The notes beneath the pieces are model-generated. The model made no database searches. It was not told the origin of the DNA and saw only the letters and a program-made list of their open reading frames with translations. A stretch of 64,000 nt of DNA from Nocardiopsis metallicus (GTDB lineage: Bacteria; Actinomycetota; Actinomycetes; Streptosporangiales; Streptosporangiaceae). Positions 51,479 through 60,934 of the stretch are shown here, piece after piece; position 1 is the first letter of the stretch; every line of letters begins with the position of its first letter. Both the position numbers and the translations under genes were made by a program. The stretch is from contig NZ_JACHDO010000001.1 in assembly GCF_014201115.1 (NCBI RefSeq), forward strand, positions 7,068,001-7,132,000, read 5' to 3'.

Positions 51479-52287
51479 GCGCCCGGCCCCTACCCCGGCA
51501 CGCCCAACCACCGCAAACCCCCAGACCCCGCCCCCACACCCCGCCCCCACACCCCGCCCCACGCACATCAGGAAGGAGGCCTCCCCGTGAGCACCCCCGT
51601 TGGAGTCATTCTCACCGCCCTGAGTGACTCCACCACGGGGTCTCGGCCGACCCCCACCCCCACACCCCACCACCGCGACACGAGGACCGGGGAGCGCCGG
51701 CCCCCGGCCCCCTACCCGCCCTCGCCGCCGCTGTTCCGTCGCCCACCGTGACCGGCCGCGACACGCGACCCGGTCCCCGCAGGCCTGGGGGTGCTGCTTC
51801 CTTCGCCGCCGCTGTTCCGATGGCACGCTCGACCAGCCGCGACACGCGACCCGGTCCCCACCGGCCTGGGGACCCTGTTGTCTTCGCTGCCGCTTTTCCG
51901 TTCGGGGGAATGACCGGCCGCGACACGGGGACCGGTGAGCGCCGGGCTGGGGGCGCTCCTTCCTTCGCTGCCGCCGCTGCCGCTGTTCCGTCGCCTACCG
52001 TGACCAGCCGCGACACGCGACCCGGTCCGCGCAGGGGCGGGGAAACCGGGGGCCTCACTGCCCTTGTTTGTTTTTGGGCATGCCGAAGCTGGCGGAAACG
52101 AAGCATCCCCCTAATCGAGAAGAACACGCCGAGCAGGGAAAGCGCGACCCTGGGGGTGGCTGCCTGTGGATAACTGCCCGCGCCCCACCGTTGGGGCCAT
52201 GAACGGCCGCGATACGAGGGGCGTCTCGCGCAGGGCCGGAGAGACTGCTTCCTTTCCCCTTCTCCTTCCTCCTCCTCTTCCCCTTCC
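51479..52287. other. 809-bp non-coding region with repeats, HNH gene / vanZ
   Basis: Begins with a direct repeat of the HNH gene's 3' end (CACCGCAAACCCCCAGACCC at 51414 and again at 51510), then C-rich tandem CACCCCGCCCC. The plus-oriented repeat array covers 51670-52060, and a further diverged unit starts near 52200. Pyrimidine-rich TTCCTCCTCTTCCCC near 52255-52290 adjoins the vanZ stop. No gene is called. Confidence 0.6.
51670..52060 (+). repeat. right array of about 80-bp repeats (five units, plus orientation)
   Basis: Units start near 51670, 51750, 51830, 51911 and 52000 with GACCRGCCGCGACACG (the first is partial). Spacing is 80, 80-81 and 90 bp, so most are near-multiples of three and the plus frame repeats TGRDTRPGPRRPG and similar. 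Each ends with TTCGCTGCCGCTGTTCCG. A weaker sixth unit is at about 52200. Confidence 0.78.
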
Positions 52288-53175
52288 TCATCCTCGCGTG
52301 GGACTGAGGGGTTCTTCCCCGGCTTCCCCGGCTTCCCCAGTGGGAGCTTCTCCGGTGACCGGGGCGGAGCGGATCGCCGTCACTACTCCCACCGAAAGCG
52401 CAGCGATCAGAGTCCCGATCAACGAACCCGCGCTGTTGACCATGAGGTCGCCGATGTTGGCTATGCGGCCCCAGGGGAGCGCCCACTGTGAGGCCTCCAC
52501 GGTCAGGGACAGGGCCGGGCCGAACAACAGCCGGGCCACCCACGAACTGAACGCGAAGAAGGCCACCACGCCGATCGGGACGAACAGCAGGGTGTTCAGA
52601 ACCCGCTCCTGGAGAGCCAGGCCGCCGGTGGTGCCCCACGGGCCCTCGGCCTCGAGTTGGGCGGCGTAGTCCGTCTGCCGCTCGAAGTTCTCCTCGATGA
52701 CCCTCGTGGCGACGGCGGTGTCCTCCTGGGGCGGGGCATCTCCTTCGGCGTCGGTGACCATCAGGGTGCCGTCCGGGCCGTCCGGGCCGTCCTGGACATA
52801 GAGGTCGTCCCCCGAACGCTCCTCGGCGGGCACACCCTCGGGGGCGTAGTGCACCGAACGGCCGTCCTCCAGCTGTTGGCCGAACTCCCTCTCCAGGCCA
52901 CTCGTCCGGCCGATCCCCGGGATGTCCTGGAAGGACAGCATCGGGTCCCAGACCACCTTCCGGTCGCTGTCATGGATGGAACCGAAGCCGCCGATCGGGG
53001 CGAGCAGGACCGCCAGGTACACCGCACCCGCCACCGCCAGGAGCTTGCGCATCGCGCCTTGGGACCGCTGCGGGTCCGGGCGGCGCCACCAGGCGAAGGC
53101 CAGGGCGGCCAGCAGGCACAGCCCCAGCGCTGCGGTGATGGTGGTCGGGTTGACGTGGAACAACACCTGCCACAC
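52288..53175 (-). CDS. VanZ-family membrane protein
   Basis: A 295-aa protein. Helices occur near the N-terminus (TAALGLCLLAALAFAWW, LAVAGAVYLAVLLAPIGG) and in the C-terminal half. The VanZ motif is visible: LNTLLFVPIGVVAFF, then SLTVEASQWALP-GRIANIGDLMVNSAGSLIGTLI, with the E...Q and R...D...N residues of the family. A long extracytoplasmic insert (about 70-190) is acidic. VanZ proteins are linked to teicoplanin tolerance in some hosts; here that is unproven. Confidence 0.85.
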   Translation of the reverse strand: MWQVLFHVNPTTITAALGLCLLAALAFAWWRRPDPQRSQGAMRKLLAVAGAVYLAVLLAPIGGFGSIHDSDRKVVWDPMLSFQDIPGIGRTSGLEREFGQQLEDGRSVHYAPEGVPAEERSGDDLYVQDGPDGPDGTLMVTDAEGDAPPQEDTAVATRVIEENFERQTDYAAQLEAEGPWGTTGGLALQERVLNTLLFVPIGVVAFFAFSSWVARLLFGPALSLTVEASQWALPWGRIANIGDLMVNSAGSLIGTLIAALSVGVVTAIRSAPVTGEAPTGEAGEAGEEPLSPTRG

Positions 53176-53390
53176 GGGGGCGACTCCGAAGGGGACGAGA
53201 AGGGGCGGTCGCGGGTCGCGAAAAGAGTAGCTGAGAGTAGCGGGTTGGGCACGTTAGTGCAGGTCAGTGGAATGTCCGCACCCGGCCACCCCAACAGGCC
53301 CCCGTCCACTGGTAACGCACCGGCGGGCTCGGATAGGAAGGTGCGACTACCACGGATACGGCGGCCGGGACCGATCCGGGAGGGGACGGT

Positions 53391-53729
53391 ATGGCCACCG
53401 ACGCGGGGGAGGGGCGCCAGGGTTTCCGGGAGCACTTCCGCCAAGCGCACGACCAGGAACGCCTGCGCAACGGCGCGCACCGGGTCCGCATCCTCTACCA
53501 GCAGCTCGCCGCCACCGCGGAGGTCGGCTCACCCGAGCAGGGCGACTACGAGCGCGGCGTTCACCGACCGACTGACCCACCTGCGCGCCCGCTCCGCACG
53601 CCGGAACCGCCCCGGCCCCCGAAACCGCCCCGGCCCTGCGGGCTGACCACCTGGTCCACTCGACTGACCCCGGCCCGGCGGGGCGGCCGGTGCGCCCCGA
53701 GGGATGACCGCCCGGGCTCAGCCCGGTGA
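53391..53729 (+). CDS. small protein resembling the 104-aa family in its N-terminal half
   Basis: A 112-aa frame. Residues 13-57 (REHFRQAHDQERLRNGAHRV, RILYQQLAATAEVGSPEQGD) resemble residues 20-65 of the 104-aa protein (QEHVARVQRRDRL, VRRIYQALRHRAERGS). After YERG the frame turns Pro/Arg-rich. The other frame reads AFTDRLTHLRARSARR, closer to the family's charged style, so a frameshift near 53555 is possible. Treat the C-terminus as uncertain. Confidence 0.45.
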   Translation: MATDAGEGRQGFREHFRQAHDQERLRNGAHRVRILYQQLAATAEVGSPEQGDYERGVHRPTDPPARPLRTPEPPRPPKPPRPCGLTTWSTRLTPARRGGRCAPRDDRPGSAR

Positions 53730-53881
53730 CCAGCGCGACCCGGCCCGGTGACCAGCGGGGCCGGTACGGGCGGGCTGCGCCTGTCCGGAAGCGGCCACCG
53801 TCGGGTCTGCCGTTCCCAACACCGGTCGATAGGGTGACCGGGACTTTCCGAACCCGCTCCCTTGACCCCCGCAGGAGAGGT

Positions 53882-56041
53882 ATGAACGCCGACAGCCCCG
53901 GTTCGCACGAGGCGCACGACAAGGCGCACAACTCCGTCGGAGGGGACGTCAGCGGGACCTCGGTCCAGGGGGACGACATCCACGGAGGCGTCCACGTCAA
54001 CAACGGGGGCGTCCACGTCACCATGGGCCAGCAGCCCCCGTCACCACCCCTGACCCCGCGCCCGATGCAGGTGAACTCGCCGCCGCACGACTTCGTCAAC
54101 CGCGAGTCCTACCTGGACTGGATCAACGGTTCCCTGAACTCGGCGGCCTCACCGCGCGTGGTCGTCTGCGAGGGACCGCGCGGTATCGGCAAGACCACGC
54201 TGATCCGCAAGGTGGCCGAGGCCCAGCGGGAGTACTTCACCGGCGGTCAGCTCAGCTTCGAGTACCGCCGCGGCCACTACGACCACCACGACCAGGCCAT
54301 CACCGGGTTCCTGCGCACCCTCGGCATGGACAAGGACGCCATCCCGAACGACCCCTTCCTACGCGCCAAGGAGTACCTGACCCGCACCCAGGAGCAGCGG
54401 CTCCTCGTGGTGGTCGAGGGTGCGTGGGAACCGGCCCAGGTCAGAGCGCTGGTCCCGGGCGGGGAGGGCAGCCTGGTGCTGGTCTCCGGTGACGGCCCCG
54501 ACCTCGGGGAACTCCAGGAGGACTCGACCGGGGCCCAGTCCCGGCCCCTGACACCGCTGGAGCCCGAACCCGCTCGGGCCCTCCTGGCCAGTCGCGCCTC
54601 GGACGACCTCTCCGGGGAAGCTCCCGGCGCCGTCGGCCAGCTCCTGGAGACCTGCGCCGGGCTGCCGCTGGCGATCGCCCTGGTGGGCGGGCGCCTGTGC
54701 CGGACCGGCCCGGGTACCGCCGCAGGCCTGGTGGCGGAGATCCGGCACACACGTTCCACACTGCGCGCGATCGGCGACCCCCGAAGGAACCTCGAAGTGA
54801 TCTTCCAGACGGCCTACCAGGCCCTCTCCCCCGAAGCCGCCGCCCTCTACCGGGCTCTGGGCGACTGGCCCGCGCCGGTCCTCGACCGCGCCCTGCTGCC
54901 GGGGATCGGGGACGCGGAGGCCCTGAACGAGCTGCTCACGGCCAATGTGGTGGAGGAGACCGGGATCTCGGCGCTGCGCTTTCGGCACGACCTCATCCGC
55001 ACGCACGCCCGGGACCGGGCGGCGGCCGAGGACTCCCCGCAGGAGCGCCGCCGACGTCTGGAAGGCCTGCTGGACGCCTACCTGGTCCGGCTCGGGTTCG
55101 CCGAGCTCGCGGCCCGCGGTGAGCGGCTCCGGACCGTGGACCTGGCCGAGCTTCTGGCCGGGGCCGACGACCCCTTCCGGGGCGACACCGACCACGCCAG
55201 GAACTGGCTGCTGGGCGAACGCGCCACCCTGCTCGCGGTGGTCCTGGACAGCGCCGACCGGGGGCTGCACACCCACGCGCACCGGTTCGCCGAGCTGGCC
55301 ACCGCTCTCTACCTGGACCAGCGCCTGGTTCACGACTGGGCCACCACGGCCACGATCGGCGCGGACTCCGCCCGCCTGGCGGGGGACGCGGCGGCGGAGG
55401 CCCGGCTCAATTCCATGGCGTCCCGGCCGCTGATCGATCTGGGCCGAGGTGACGAGGCGGGCGAGCGGCTCGCCCGGGCCGTGGAACTGGCGGCGGACCT
55501 GGAGCACTCGCTGCTGCGTGCCTCGGTGTGGGAGTTCCAGGGGCGCTACCTGGCGACGGCCGACCCCGAGGCCGCAGTGGCCGCCTTCGACCGCTGCGTG
55601 GCGGAGAACCGGGCCAGTGACGACCCCGCCTCCGTGCGCGGCGAGGCGCTGGGCGTGCTCTACCGGGGCCACGCCAAACTGGTGTCCGGGCAGGCTGGTG
55701 CCGCGGTCGTCGACATCGAGGACGCCCTCGAACGGTTCGCCGCCCTCCCGGAGCCGGACCACCGAATGAGGGCGCGCGGCCGGGTCTGGCTGGGCAGCGC
55801 GTACGCGGCGGCCGACCGGGACAAGGAGGCCGTGGCCGCCCTGAACCGGGCGATCAAGGAGCTGGACGAAGGCGGCTGGTACCACTACAAGGCCGAGGCG
55901 CACGTGTTTCTCGCCGACCACTACGAGGCGCTGGGCGCGAAGAAAGAGGCGCGCACCCACCTGGAGGAGGCGGAACGGCACTTCCGGGACCTCGGCAGCC
56001 CCCGGGCCCGGGAATGCGCCGACCGCCTCAAGAAGGCCTGA
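53882..56041 (+). CDS. STAND-type ATPase with TPR C-terminus
   Basis: A 719-aa protein. The N-terminus has the short NSVGGDVSGTSVQGDDIHGG motif seen before many actinobacterial STAND ATPases. P-loop GPRGIGKT spans 98-105 (K104). The Walker B position reads LLVVVEGAW, without the usual Asp-Asp pair; the NB-ARC GLPLAIALVGG motif follows, then a winged helix and C-terminal TPR-like helices (about 480-719: EAAVAAFDRCVAENRASDD, KEAVAALNRAIKELDEGG). AGGAGAGG precedes the ATG. It is an intact relative in architecture of the IS-split gene at 45601. A signalling or defence role is inference; hydrolysis may be impaired. Confidence 0.85.
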   Translation: MNADSPGSHEAHDKAHNSVGGDVSGTSVQGDDIHGGVHVNNGGVHVTMGQQPPSPPLTPRPMQVNSPPHDFVNRESYLDWINGSLNSAASPRVVVCEGPRGIGKTTLIRKVAEAQREYFTGGQLSFEYRRGHYDHHDQAITGFLRTLGMDKDAIPNDPFLRAKEYLTRTQEQRLLVVVEGAWEPAQVRALVPGGEGSLVLVSGDGPDLGELQEDSTGAQSRPLTPLEPEPARALLASRASDDLSGEAPGAVGQLLETCAGLPLAIALVGGRLCRTGPGTAAGLVAEIRHTRSTLRAIGDPRRNLEVIFQTAYQALSPEAAALYRALGDWPAPVLDRALLPGIGDAEALNELLTANVVEETGISALRFRHDLIRTHARDRAAAEDSPQERRRRLEGLLDAYLVRLGFAELAARGERLRTVDLAELLAGADDPFRGDTDHARNWLLGERATLLAVVLDSADRGLHTHAHRFAELATALYLDQRLVHDWATTATIGADSARLAGDAAAEARLNSMASRPLIDLGRGDEAGERLARAVELAADLEHSLLRASVWEFQGRYLATADPEAAVAAFDRCVAENRASDDPASVRGEALGVLYRGHAKLVSGQAGAAVVDIEDALERFAALPEPDHRMRARGRVWLGSAYAAADRDKEAVAALNRAIKELDEGGWYHYKAEAHVFLADHYEALGAKKEARTHLEEAERHFRDLGSPRARECADRLKKA

Positions 56042-56059
56042 GGCCCACGACACCCGGAC

Positions 56060-57949
56060 TCAGGGTTCCAGAGCCCCAATTTCTTGAGCATCGGGCTGAG
56101 GTCCGAGCACGCCCGGGTCCGCCGGGCCGGGCTCGATCACGCACTCCCAGCGGGTCGAGCCGGTCCGGACCTTGAAGCTTTCTCCCCGCTCACGGGGCTC
56201 TCCGGAGGCTTCGAGCGGGAGCCGGGCGCGTACCGCGGTGTAGAGCACGGCCGCGGCCAGGACCGGGTCCGCCCCCGCCTCGCTCCGGACCAGGAAGCGG
56301 CGGCCGTCCCGCAGGAGCACCGCGATGCCCTCGGGTACGGGTTCCGCGCTGGCGAAAGCACCCACGTGTCGCTCCAGGGCGCGCTCCAACCAACCGGCGG
56401 ATCCCGGATCCCGGACCGGTTCGCGGCACACCACGGAGGCCGAGTCGGCCAGTGTGTGCCGCTTCTCCGACTCGAAGACGGACAGGTGGCGGACGGCCCC
56501 CTGAGGCGGGTCCGGGACCTCGCGGGCGGCGGCCGGAAAGCGTTCGATGACCACCTCTTTCGCCCCCTCCGCCCACCCGTGGACCTCGAAGGCGCGGGGG
56601 ATACCGCTCGACGGGTCCGGTTCCGGCTGGGGCAGGGCGCGCTGGGTCCCGTCGTGCCCCGCGTCCTCCGGCGGCGCCACGCCCAGCAGCCGGTAGAGCA
56701 GTTCGGTGAGCCGCTGCCCGCCGCGGCCCTTGTGGGCGAAGGCGAGGTCGGCGGCCTCGCGGTGCTGGCCCGGCACATGGGTGTCGATGGCCTGCTCCAC
56801 CTGGGCGCGCAGCCCCTCCTTCGCCAGCCAGGGCGCGGTTCTGACCAGCTCGGACACGGCCGTGCCCGGCACCGACTCCGCACCCAGCGCGCCCAGCAGC
56901 ATCGGGTGGTCCAGGGCCGCCCCGTACAGCGTCACGCTGCCGTGGTCCCCGATCACGCAGTCCGCCGACACCAGAGCCGCACCCCAGCCCGCTTCCGGGG
57001 GCATCAGCAGCAGTCCGGCGTCCAGGGCGTCGGCGAGCATGTGCCGCACCTGCCACGGGCTGTGGGCGAACCACACGTTCGGATGCACCACGGCCGCGAC
57101 CCGGTAGTCGTCGTGGGGGAGCGCGCCGAGCAGGGCTCCGGGCAGTCGGGGGCGGCTGCCGAGCAGACCGCCGGGACCCCAGGTGGAGGTGGTCACCACC
57201 AGGCGCTGGTCCGGGCGCACCCCGAGCCGGGAGCGGTAGTGGTCGCGCAGCCGGAACCCCGAGACCAGCCGGTCGTGCGCGGGGTCGCCGACGACCTGGG
57301 CGTGTTCGGCGAGCGGGATGCGGGCGGCGCGCAGCTGTTCGCGCTGGGCCGGGTGCGACAGGACCAGGTGGATGTTGTCGGCGTCGTGGAACTCCGGTCG
57401 GGGCACCCCGGACAGCCGCACCTGCCGGGTGCGGTGGTCGGGGACGTACTTCTGGAAGCCGATGCCGTGCGGCAGCACCGCCACCGGACAGTCGAAGGCG
57501 GCCATGTCGGCGTTCTCGGTGGCGGTCACGACCAGGTCGGGGCGGACGGCGAGCCGGTCCGACCAGGGGATGAGCCCCGCCTCGACCCCCTCCAGCAGGG
57601 TTTCGGTTCCGGCGTTGAAGGCGGAGGTGTCGTCGAAGGCGAACAGGACCCGGACGCGGGTGTCGCCGCGGAAGACCGCGAGCGCCTCCAGTACCCGGAC
57701 GGCCGAGGTGAAGGTCCGGGCCAGGGCCAGGACCACGGGGGTGTCCGGGAAGGTCTGCCAGCGGTGGGCCTCGGGCCCGGTGTTGGCCCGCGCGTAACGG
57801 GAAGCGGTGCCGCCGGAGACTCCGCCGCCGGAAGCCGTGCCGCCGGGGACGGCGCCGTCGGCGGCAGTACCGCCGGACGAGGCCGGGGCAGGGGACGGCC
57901 CGCCCGCTCTCGACTCGGAGGGGCTTGCCGGGGTGCCGGGGGGTGTCAT
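56060..57949 (-). CDS. CDP-glycerol glycerophosphotransferase-like GT-B protein
   Basis: A 629-aa protein. After a Gly/Ala/Pro-rich start (1-60), two Rossmann-like halves are visible: ALARTFTSAVRVLEALAVF... CPVAVLPHGIGFQKY, and later RLVVTTSTWGPGG ... ALVSADCVIGDHGSVTLYG and AALDHPMLLGA, which resembles the DVLISDYSS region of TagF-type enzymes. A C-terminal 190-residue domain is unassigned. It is probably a polymer or surface-glycan transferase, by fold only. It converges with the STAND gene (18 bp apart). Confidence 0.6.
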   Translation of the reverse strand: MTPPGTPASPSESRAGGPSPAPASSGGTAADGAVPGGTASGGGVSGGTASRYARANTGPEAHRWQTFPDTPVVLALARTFTSAVRVLEALAVFRGDTRVRVLFAFDDTSAFNAGTETLLEGVEAGLIPWSDRLAVRPDLVVTATENADMAAFDCPVAVLPHGIGFQKYVPDHRTRQVRLSGVPRPEFHDADNIHLVLSHPAQREQLRAARIPLAEHAQVVGDPAHDRLVSGFRLRDHYRSRLGVRPDQRLVVTTSTWGPGGLLGSRPRLPGALLGALPHDDYRVAAVVHPNVWFAHSPWQVRHMLADALDAGLLLMPPEAGWGAALVSADCVIGDHGSVTLYGAALDHPMLLGALGAESVPGTAVSELVRTAPWLAKEGLRAQVEQAIDTHVPGQHREAADLAFAHKGRGGQRLTELLYRLLGVAPPEDAGHDGTQRALPQPEPDPSSGIPRAFEVHGWAEGAKEVVIERFPAAAREVPDPPQGAVRHLSVFESEKRHTLADSASVVCREPVRDPGSAGWLERALERHVGAFASAEPVPEGIAVLLRDGRRFLVRSEAGADPVLAAAVLYTAVRARLPLEASGEPRERGESFKVRTGSTRWECVIEPGPADPGVLGPQPDAQEIGALEP

Positions 57950-58166
57950 CGGGTCCTGTCCGCGTTCGGGAACCGTGCCGGACCAGGGTAGTGGCCGGTG
58001 CCGAGCGGCGCATGGGTGGCCCGGGACCTGGGGCCGGAGCAGAGGATATTGGTGCGGGTGGCCCGGAATCCGGGGCAGGGGCAGGGGCCAGGGCTTGGGC
58101 CCGGCTCCGAGGGGCCAGCGCCGGTACCCGGGGCCCGGGCACCGGGCCCCGGCTGACCCCGGGGCC

Positions 58167-59294
58167 TCAGCTGTGCAGGATGGTCTCGGCCAGGAGGCTG
58201 CGTTCGCCGGGGTGCTCGACGCGCAGGGTCTGGGCCACCGCGAACAACAGGTCCGGGGAGACCGTACCGACAGGGTGCACGCTCGCGATGACGTCGTCCT
58301 CGAGCTGGGAGCGGACCTCGCTCAGCCGGGCTCCGGCCTGCCCGCCCACGCCCCGGTGCACGGCCACGAGGGGCTCCGCCTCCGAGCACTCCACCCCGGG
58401 GAAGTCGCAGCCGCTGCGGATGCCCTCCGCCTTCCGCTCCGGGGTCCAGCTCAGTACGTGCAGGGTCCCGGGCCGGACCTCCTCGGGGTTCTCCGAGCCG
58501 ACCCCCGGGCCCGCGGCACCGGCCGTGACGTGCGCGGGGAGGGCGGGGAGGGTGTCGTCGCCGGTGCCCGGGGCGACCCCGGGGCCCGACGTACCGGGGT
58601 CTTCGGTGCCGCCCGGGCTGTCCGGGCTGTCCGGATCCTGGCCGGAGACATAGGTCATCCGCAGGCCGCCGTGCACCTCGTGGACCCGGACCGGGACCCA
58701 CGACGGGTGGTCCAGGACCGCTATCGGGTACCCGAAATCCTGGATCTGGGCGAGCGAGCGCTGTTCGGTGGACCGGTCGCGCATGTGCTCGGAGGCCAGC
58801 GGGAGCACCAGCAGCGCGGCCGCGGCCACCGCCACACCCGGCAGGATCCCCGGCTGGCGCAGCCCCGCCCGCCTGCTGAACAGCACGCACACGCTCATCG
58901 CGACCGTGGCCGCGAGCGCGCTCACCACCGCGCTGTTCACGTACAGGCCACCGGGGAAGGGCCGCAGGGCGGGCGCCAGGAAACCCATCACCACGGGTGT
59001 GGCCAGTGCCGTCCCGGTCACCAGCCCGGCACACGAGGCGGGGTGGGTCACCCTGGCCCAGTGCAGCCAGTAGGCGCCCGCAAGGAACATCAGGAGCATG
59101 CCACCGACCGCCACCGGGGCGATCAGCATGGCCTCCAGCCCGAGTCCGTTCAGGACCAGCCCCCGGGTCACTTCCCACAGGGCGACGGGGAACAGCGACA
59201 TCAACGGGGCGCCCGCCAGGCACAGGATGAGGATCGCACCGACCGCGGCGGCCCGGGGCCGGCCCGTGGGCGTTCGCGTCAGCACGCCGTCCAT
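58167..59294 (-). CDS. membrane protein with extracytoplasmic domain, unknown
   Basis: A 375-aa protein. About five helices lie in the first 170 residues (ILILCLAGAPLMSLFPVALW, AMLIAPVAVGGMLLMFLAGAYWL, GLVTGTALATPVVMGFL, VVSALAATVAMSVCVLF, ILPGVAVAAAALLVLPLA). A soluble C-terminal domain with a Gly/Pro/Ser-rich insert (about 222-262) and two cysteines follows. No family recognised. It runs in the same direction as the gene at 56060, 217 bp away. Confidence 0.65.
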   Translation of the reverse strand: MDGVLTRTPTGRPRAAAVGAILILCLAGAPLMSLFPVALWEVTRGLVLNGLGLEAMLIAPVAVGGMLLMFLAGAYWLHWARVTHPASCAGLVTGTALATPVVMGFLAPALRPFPGGLYVNSAVVSALAATVAMSVCVLFSRRAGLRQPGILPGVAVAAAALLVLPLASEHMRDRSTEQRSLAQIQDFGYPIAVLDHPSWVPVRVHEVHGGLRMTYVSGQDPDSPDSPGGTEDPGTSGPGVAPGTGDDTLPALPAHVTAGAAGPGVGSENPEEVRPGTLHVLSWTPERKAEGIRSGCDFPGVECSEAEPLVAVHRGVGGQAGARLSEVRSQLEDDVIASVHPVGTVSPDLLFAVAQTLRVEHPGERSLLAETILHS

Positions 59295-59519
59295 CAGACC
59301 TGAATCATCCTCCTGGGCGGGGACGACACGTTACGCCTGTTGTTGCTTGGGCGCCAGATATGCAAACAGGGATTTGTGCTTGACCAAACCCTGATGGAAG
59401 CCCTGTTCAGGACCTGGTCCGGGCCGGTCGGTCCATTTTCGGGCCAGCACCAGACCAGTATCGGGCCAGCATCGCTTCCGGCCGGTTTCGTATGTGGCAC
59501 TTGGCCTGGCCGGTGCCCG

Positions 59520-59594
59520 CCCCGGCTAACGCCCGACCCGGCTGGCCCCGCCCCGGCTAACGCCCGACCCGGCTAACGCCTGCCCCGGCTAGCG
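59520..59594. repeat. tandem repeat overlapping the DUF695 gene stop
   Basis: CGGCTAACGCC occurs at 59523, 59553 and 59570, with CGGCTAGCG at 59586. On the minus strand each copy carries TTAGCCGGG or TAGCCGGGG, so the gene's own stop (TAG at 59589-59591) is part of the array. Confidence 0.65.
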
Positions 59595-60773
59595 TCCGAT
59601 CTGGCGGATGTAGGGGCGGCGGGCCAGCCCGAACTGCTTCCACTTCGGGTCCAGTTGGGTGCGCAGCTGCACCTTGCCCTCGGGCCAGTCCATCAGCTCG
59701 TTCTCGAACTCGGGCAGCACGCCGGAGTCCGGGTCCAGGTAGTAGACGTACATCCGTTGCCCGGCCACGGTCTGCTGCATGAACAGCGCGCCGTTCTCAC
59801 CGAGGATGCCCGAGAGGCGGGCCTCCAGGTCGGCCAGCGCCACCACCGAGGTCTCCTGGGGGAGGCGGTCGGAGTCCGCGTCCGAGTACGGCACGAGGAC
59901 CTGTACGAACAGCGCCAGCGCGGGGAAGTCCCGGCGGGTCACCGGGTGGCGCAGCAGGATCTCGACCGGACCCTGCAGCGGGAGCCTGCCGTGCAGCGTC
60001 ACCCAGCCGTCGGTCCCGCCGAGCAGGTCGCCCATCTGCTTGGCCACGGTCGGCATGGAGGTCGGCGGAAGCGGGTCCAGCGGACGCTCGTCCAGCGATG
60101 CCACCTTCCCGATCCAGCGCACGTACTCGTCCTCGCCCAGCGCCAGCAGCGTGACGTGCTCGGCCACCGCCTGGCGGGTCTCGCCGGACAGGAACATGTT
60201 GTCCGGGTGGTAGACGCCCACCTCGATCTTGCCGGTGCCCTGGTTGACGCGCATGGACACGGACACGTGGGACAGGTCCAGCTCGTGGTCGTCCCAGCGC
60301 ACCGTGCCGCTGAGCTGCTCGTGGTCGGCGGGGCGGACCGGGAGGAACCGCCACTCGGCGTCCTCGAGGGCCGAACGCGACCAGCGCTCGGACTGGATGC
60401 GCGCCTCCTCGGAGGCGCCCGGGCGCAGGGTCAGCGCGTAGGAGGGGGAACCGGTGATCTTGGAGGGGTCGTCCAGGGCCGCGAGCTGCTCCAGGAGCTT
60501 GGCCGGATCGACGTCGGGCGACAGGTCGAGGTCCTCCAGACCGCCCTGGGGCTGGGGCGCACGGCCCACCTCCCAGTCCATGTCCGGGTGGATCGCCTTG
60601 ACCAGAGCCGAGACCCGCTCGGACACCTCGGCGGAGGCAGGGGCGTCGGACTCGACGGACTCGGCCAGGGCCGAGCGCACGGCGGGCCAGGCGTCCCAGA
60701 AGGCGGAGACGGCGGCCGTGGATTCGGTGGAGTCAGAGGAGTCGGCGGATCGGCGACGACGGAACAGAGCCAT
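59589..60773 (-). CDS. DUF695-like protein
   Basis: A 394-aa soluble protein. The start MALFRRRRSADSSDSTES was chosen over a frame 40 codons longer because upstream sequence is not conserved-looking. The middle has HPDMDWEVGRAPQPQGG, a DUF695-like opening (comparing an amount with a DUF-type beta sheet), and the C-terminus ENGALFMQQTVAGQRMYVYY then ELMDWPEGKVQLRTQLDPKW resembles the DUF695 closing. Function unknown. It is divergent from mnmA. Confidence 0.65.
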   Translation of the reverse strand: MALFRRRRSADSSDSTESTAAVSAFWDAWPAVRSALAESVESDAPASAEVSERVSALVKAIHPDMDWEVGRAPQPQGGLEDLDLSPDVDPAKLLEQLAALDDPSKITGSPSYALTLRPGASEEARIQSERWSRSALEDAEWRFLPVRPADHEQLSGTVRWDDHELDLSHVSVSMRVNQGTGKIEVGVYHPDNMFLSGETRQAVAEHVTLLALGEDEYVRWIGKVASLDERPLDPLPPTSMPTVAKQMGDLLGGTDGWVTLHGRLPLQGPVEILLRHPVTRRDFPALALFVQVLVPYSDADSDRLPQETSVVALADLEARLSGILGENGALFMQQTVAGQRMYVYYLDPDSGVLPEFENELMDWPEGKVQLRTQLDPKWKQFGLARRPYIRQIGR

Positions 60774-60934
60774 ACCGTCGATTTTCGCAGAAGCGGACGA
60801 CCACCCTCGCCCCCGCCGGCGGGGAAAGTCCCCAAGTGCACCCCCGGGTCGGCGAAGGAGCGTCCCAAAGCACATCCCCGGCCCGGCAAACACGTGGCCC
60901 CACCCTCCCCGGGGCGCATAGGCTGGACGGTGTT

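Noticed and set aside
51670..52060. CRISPR array
   Set aside because: Units of about 80 bp are contiguous and diverged; there are no unique spacers.
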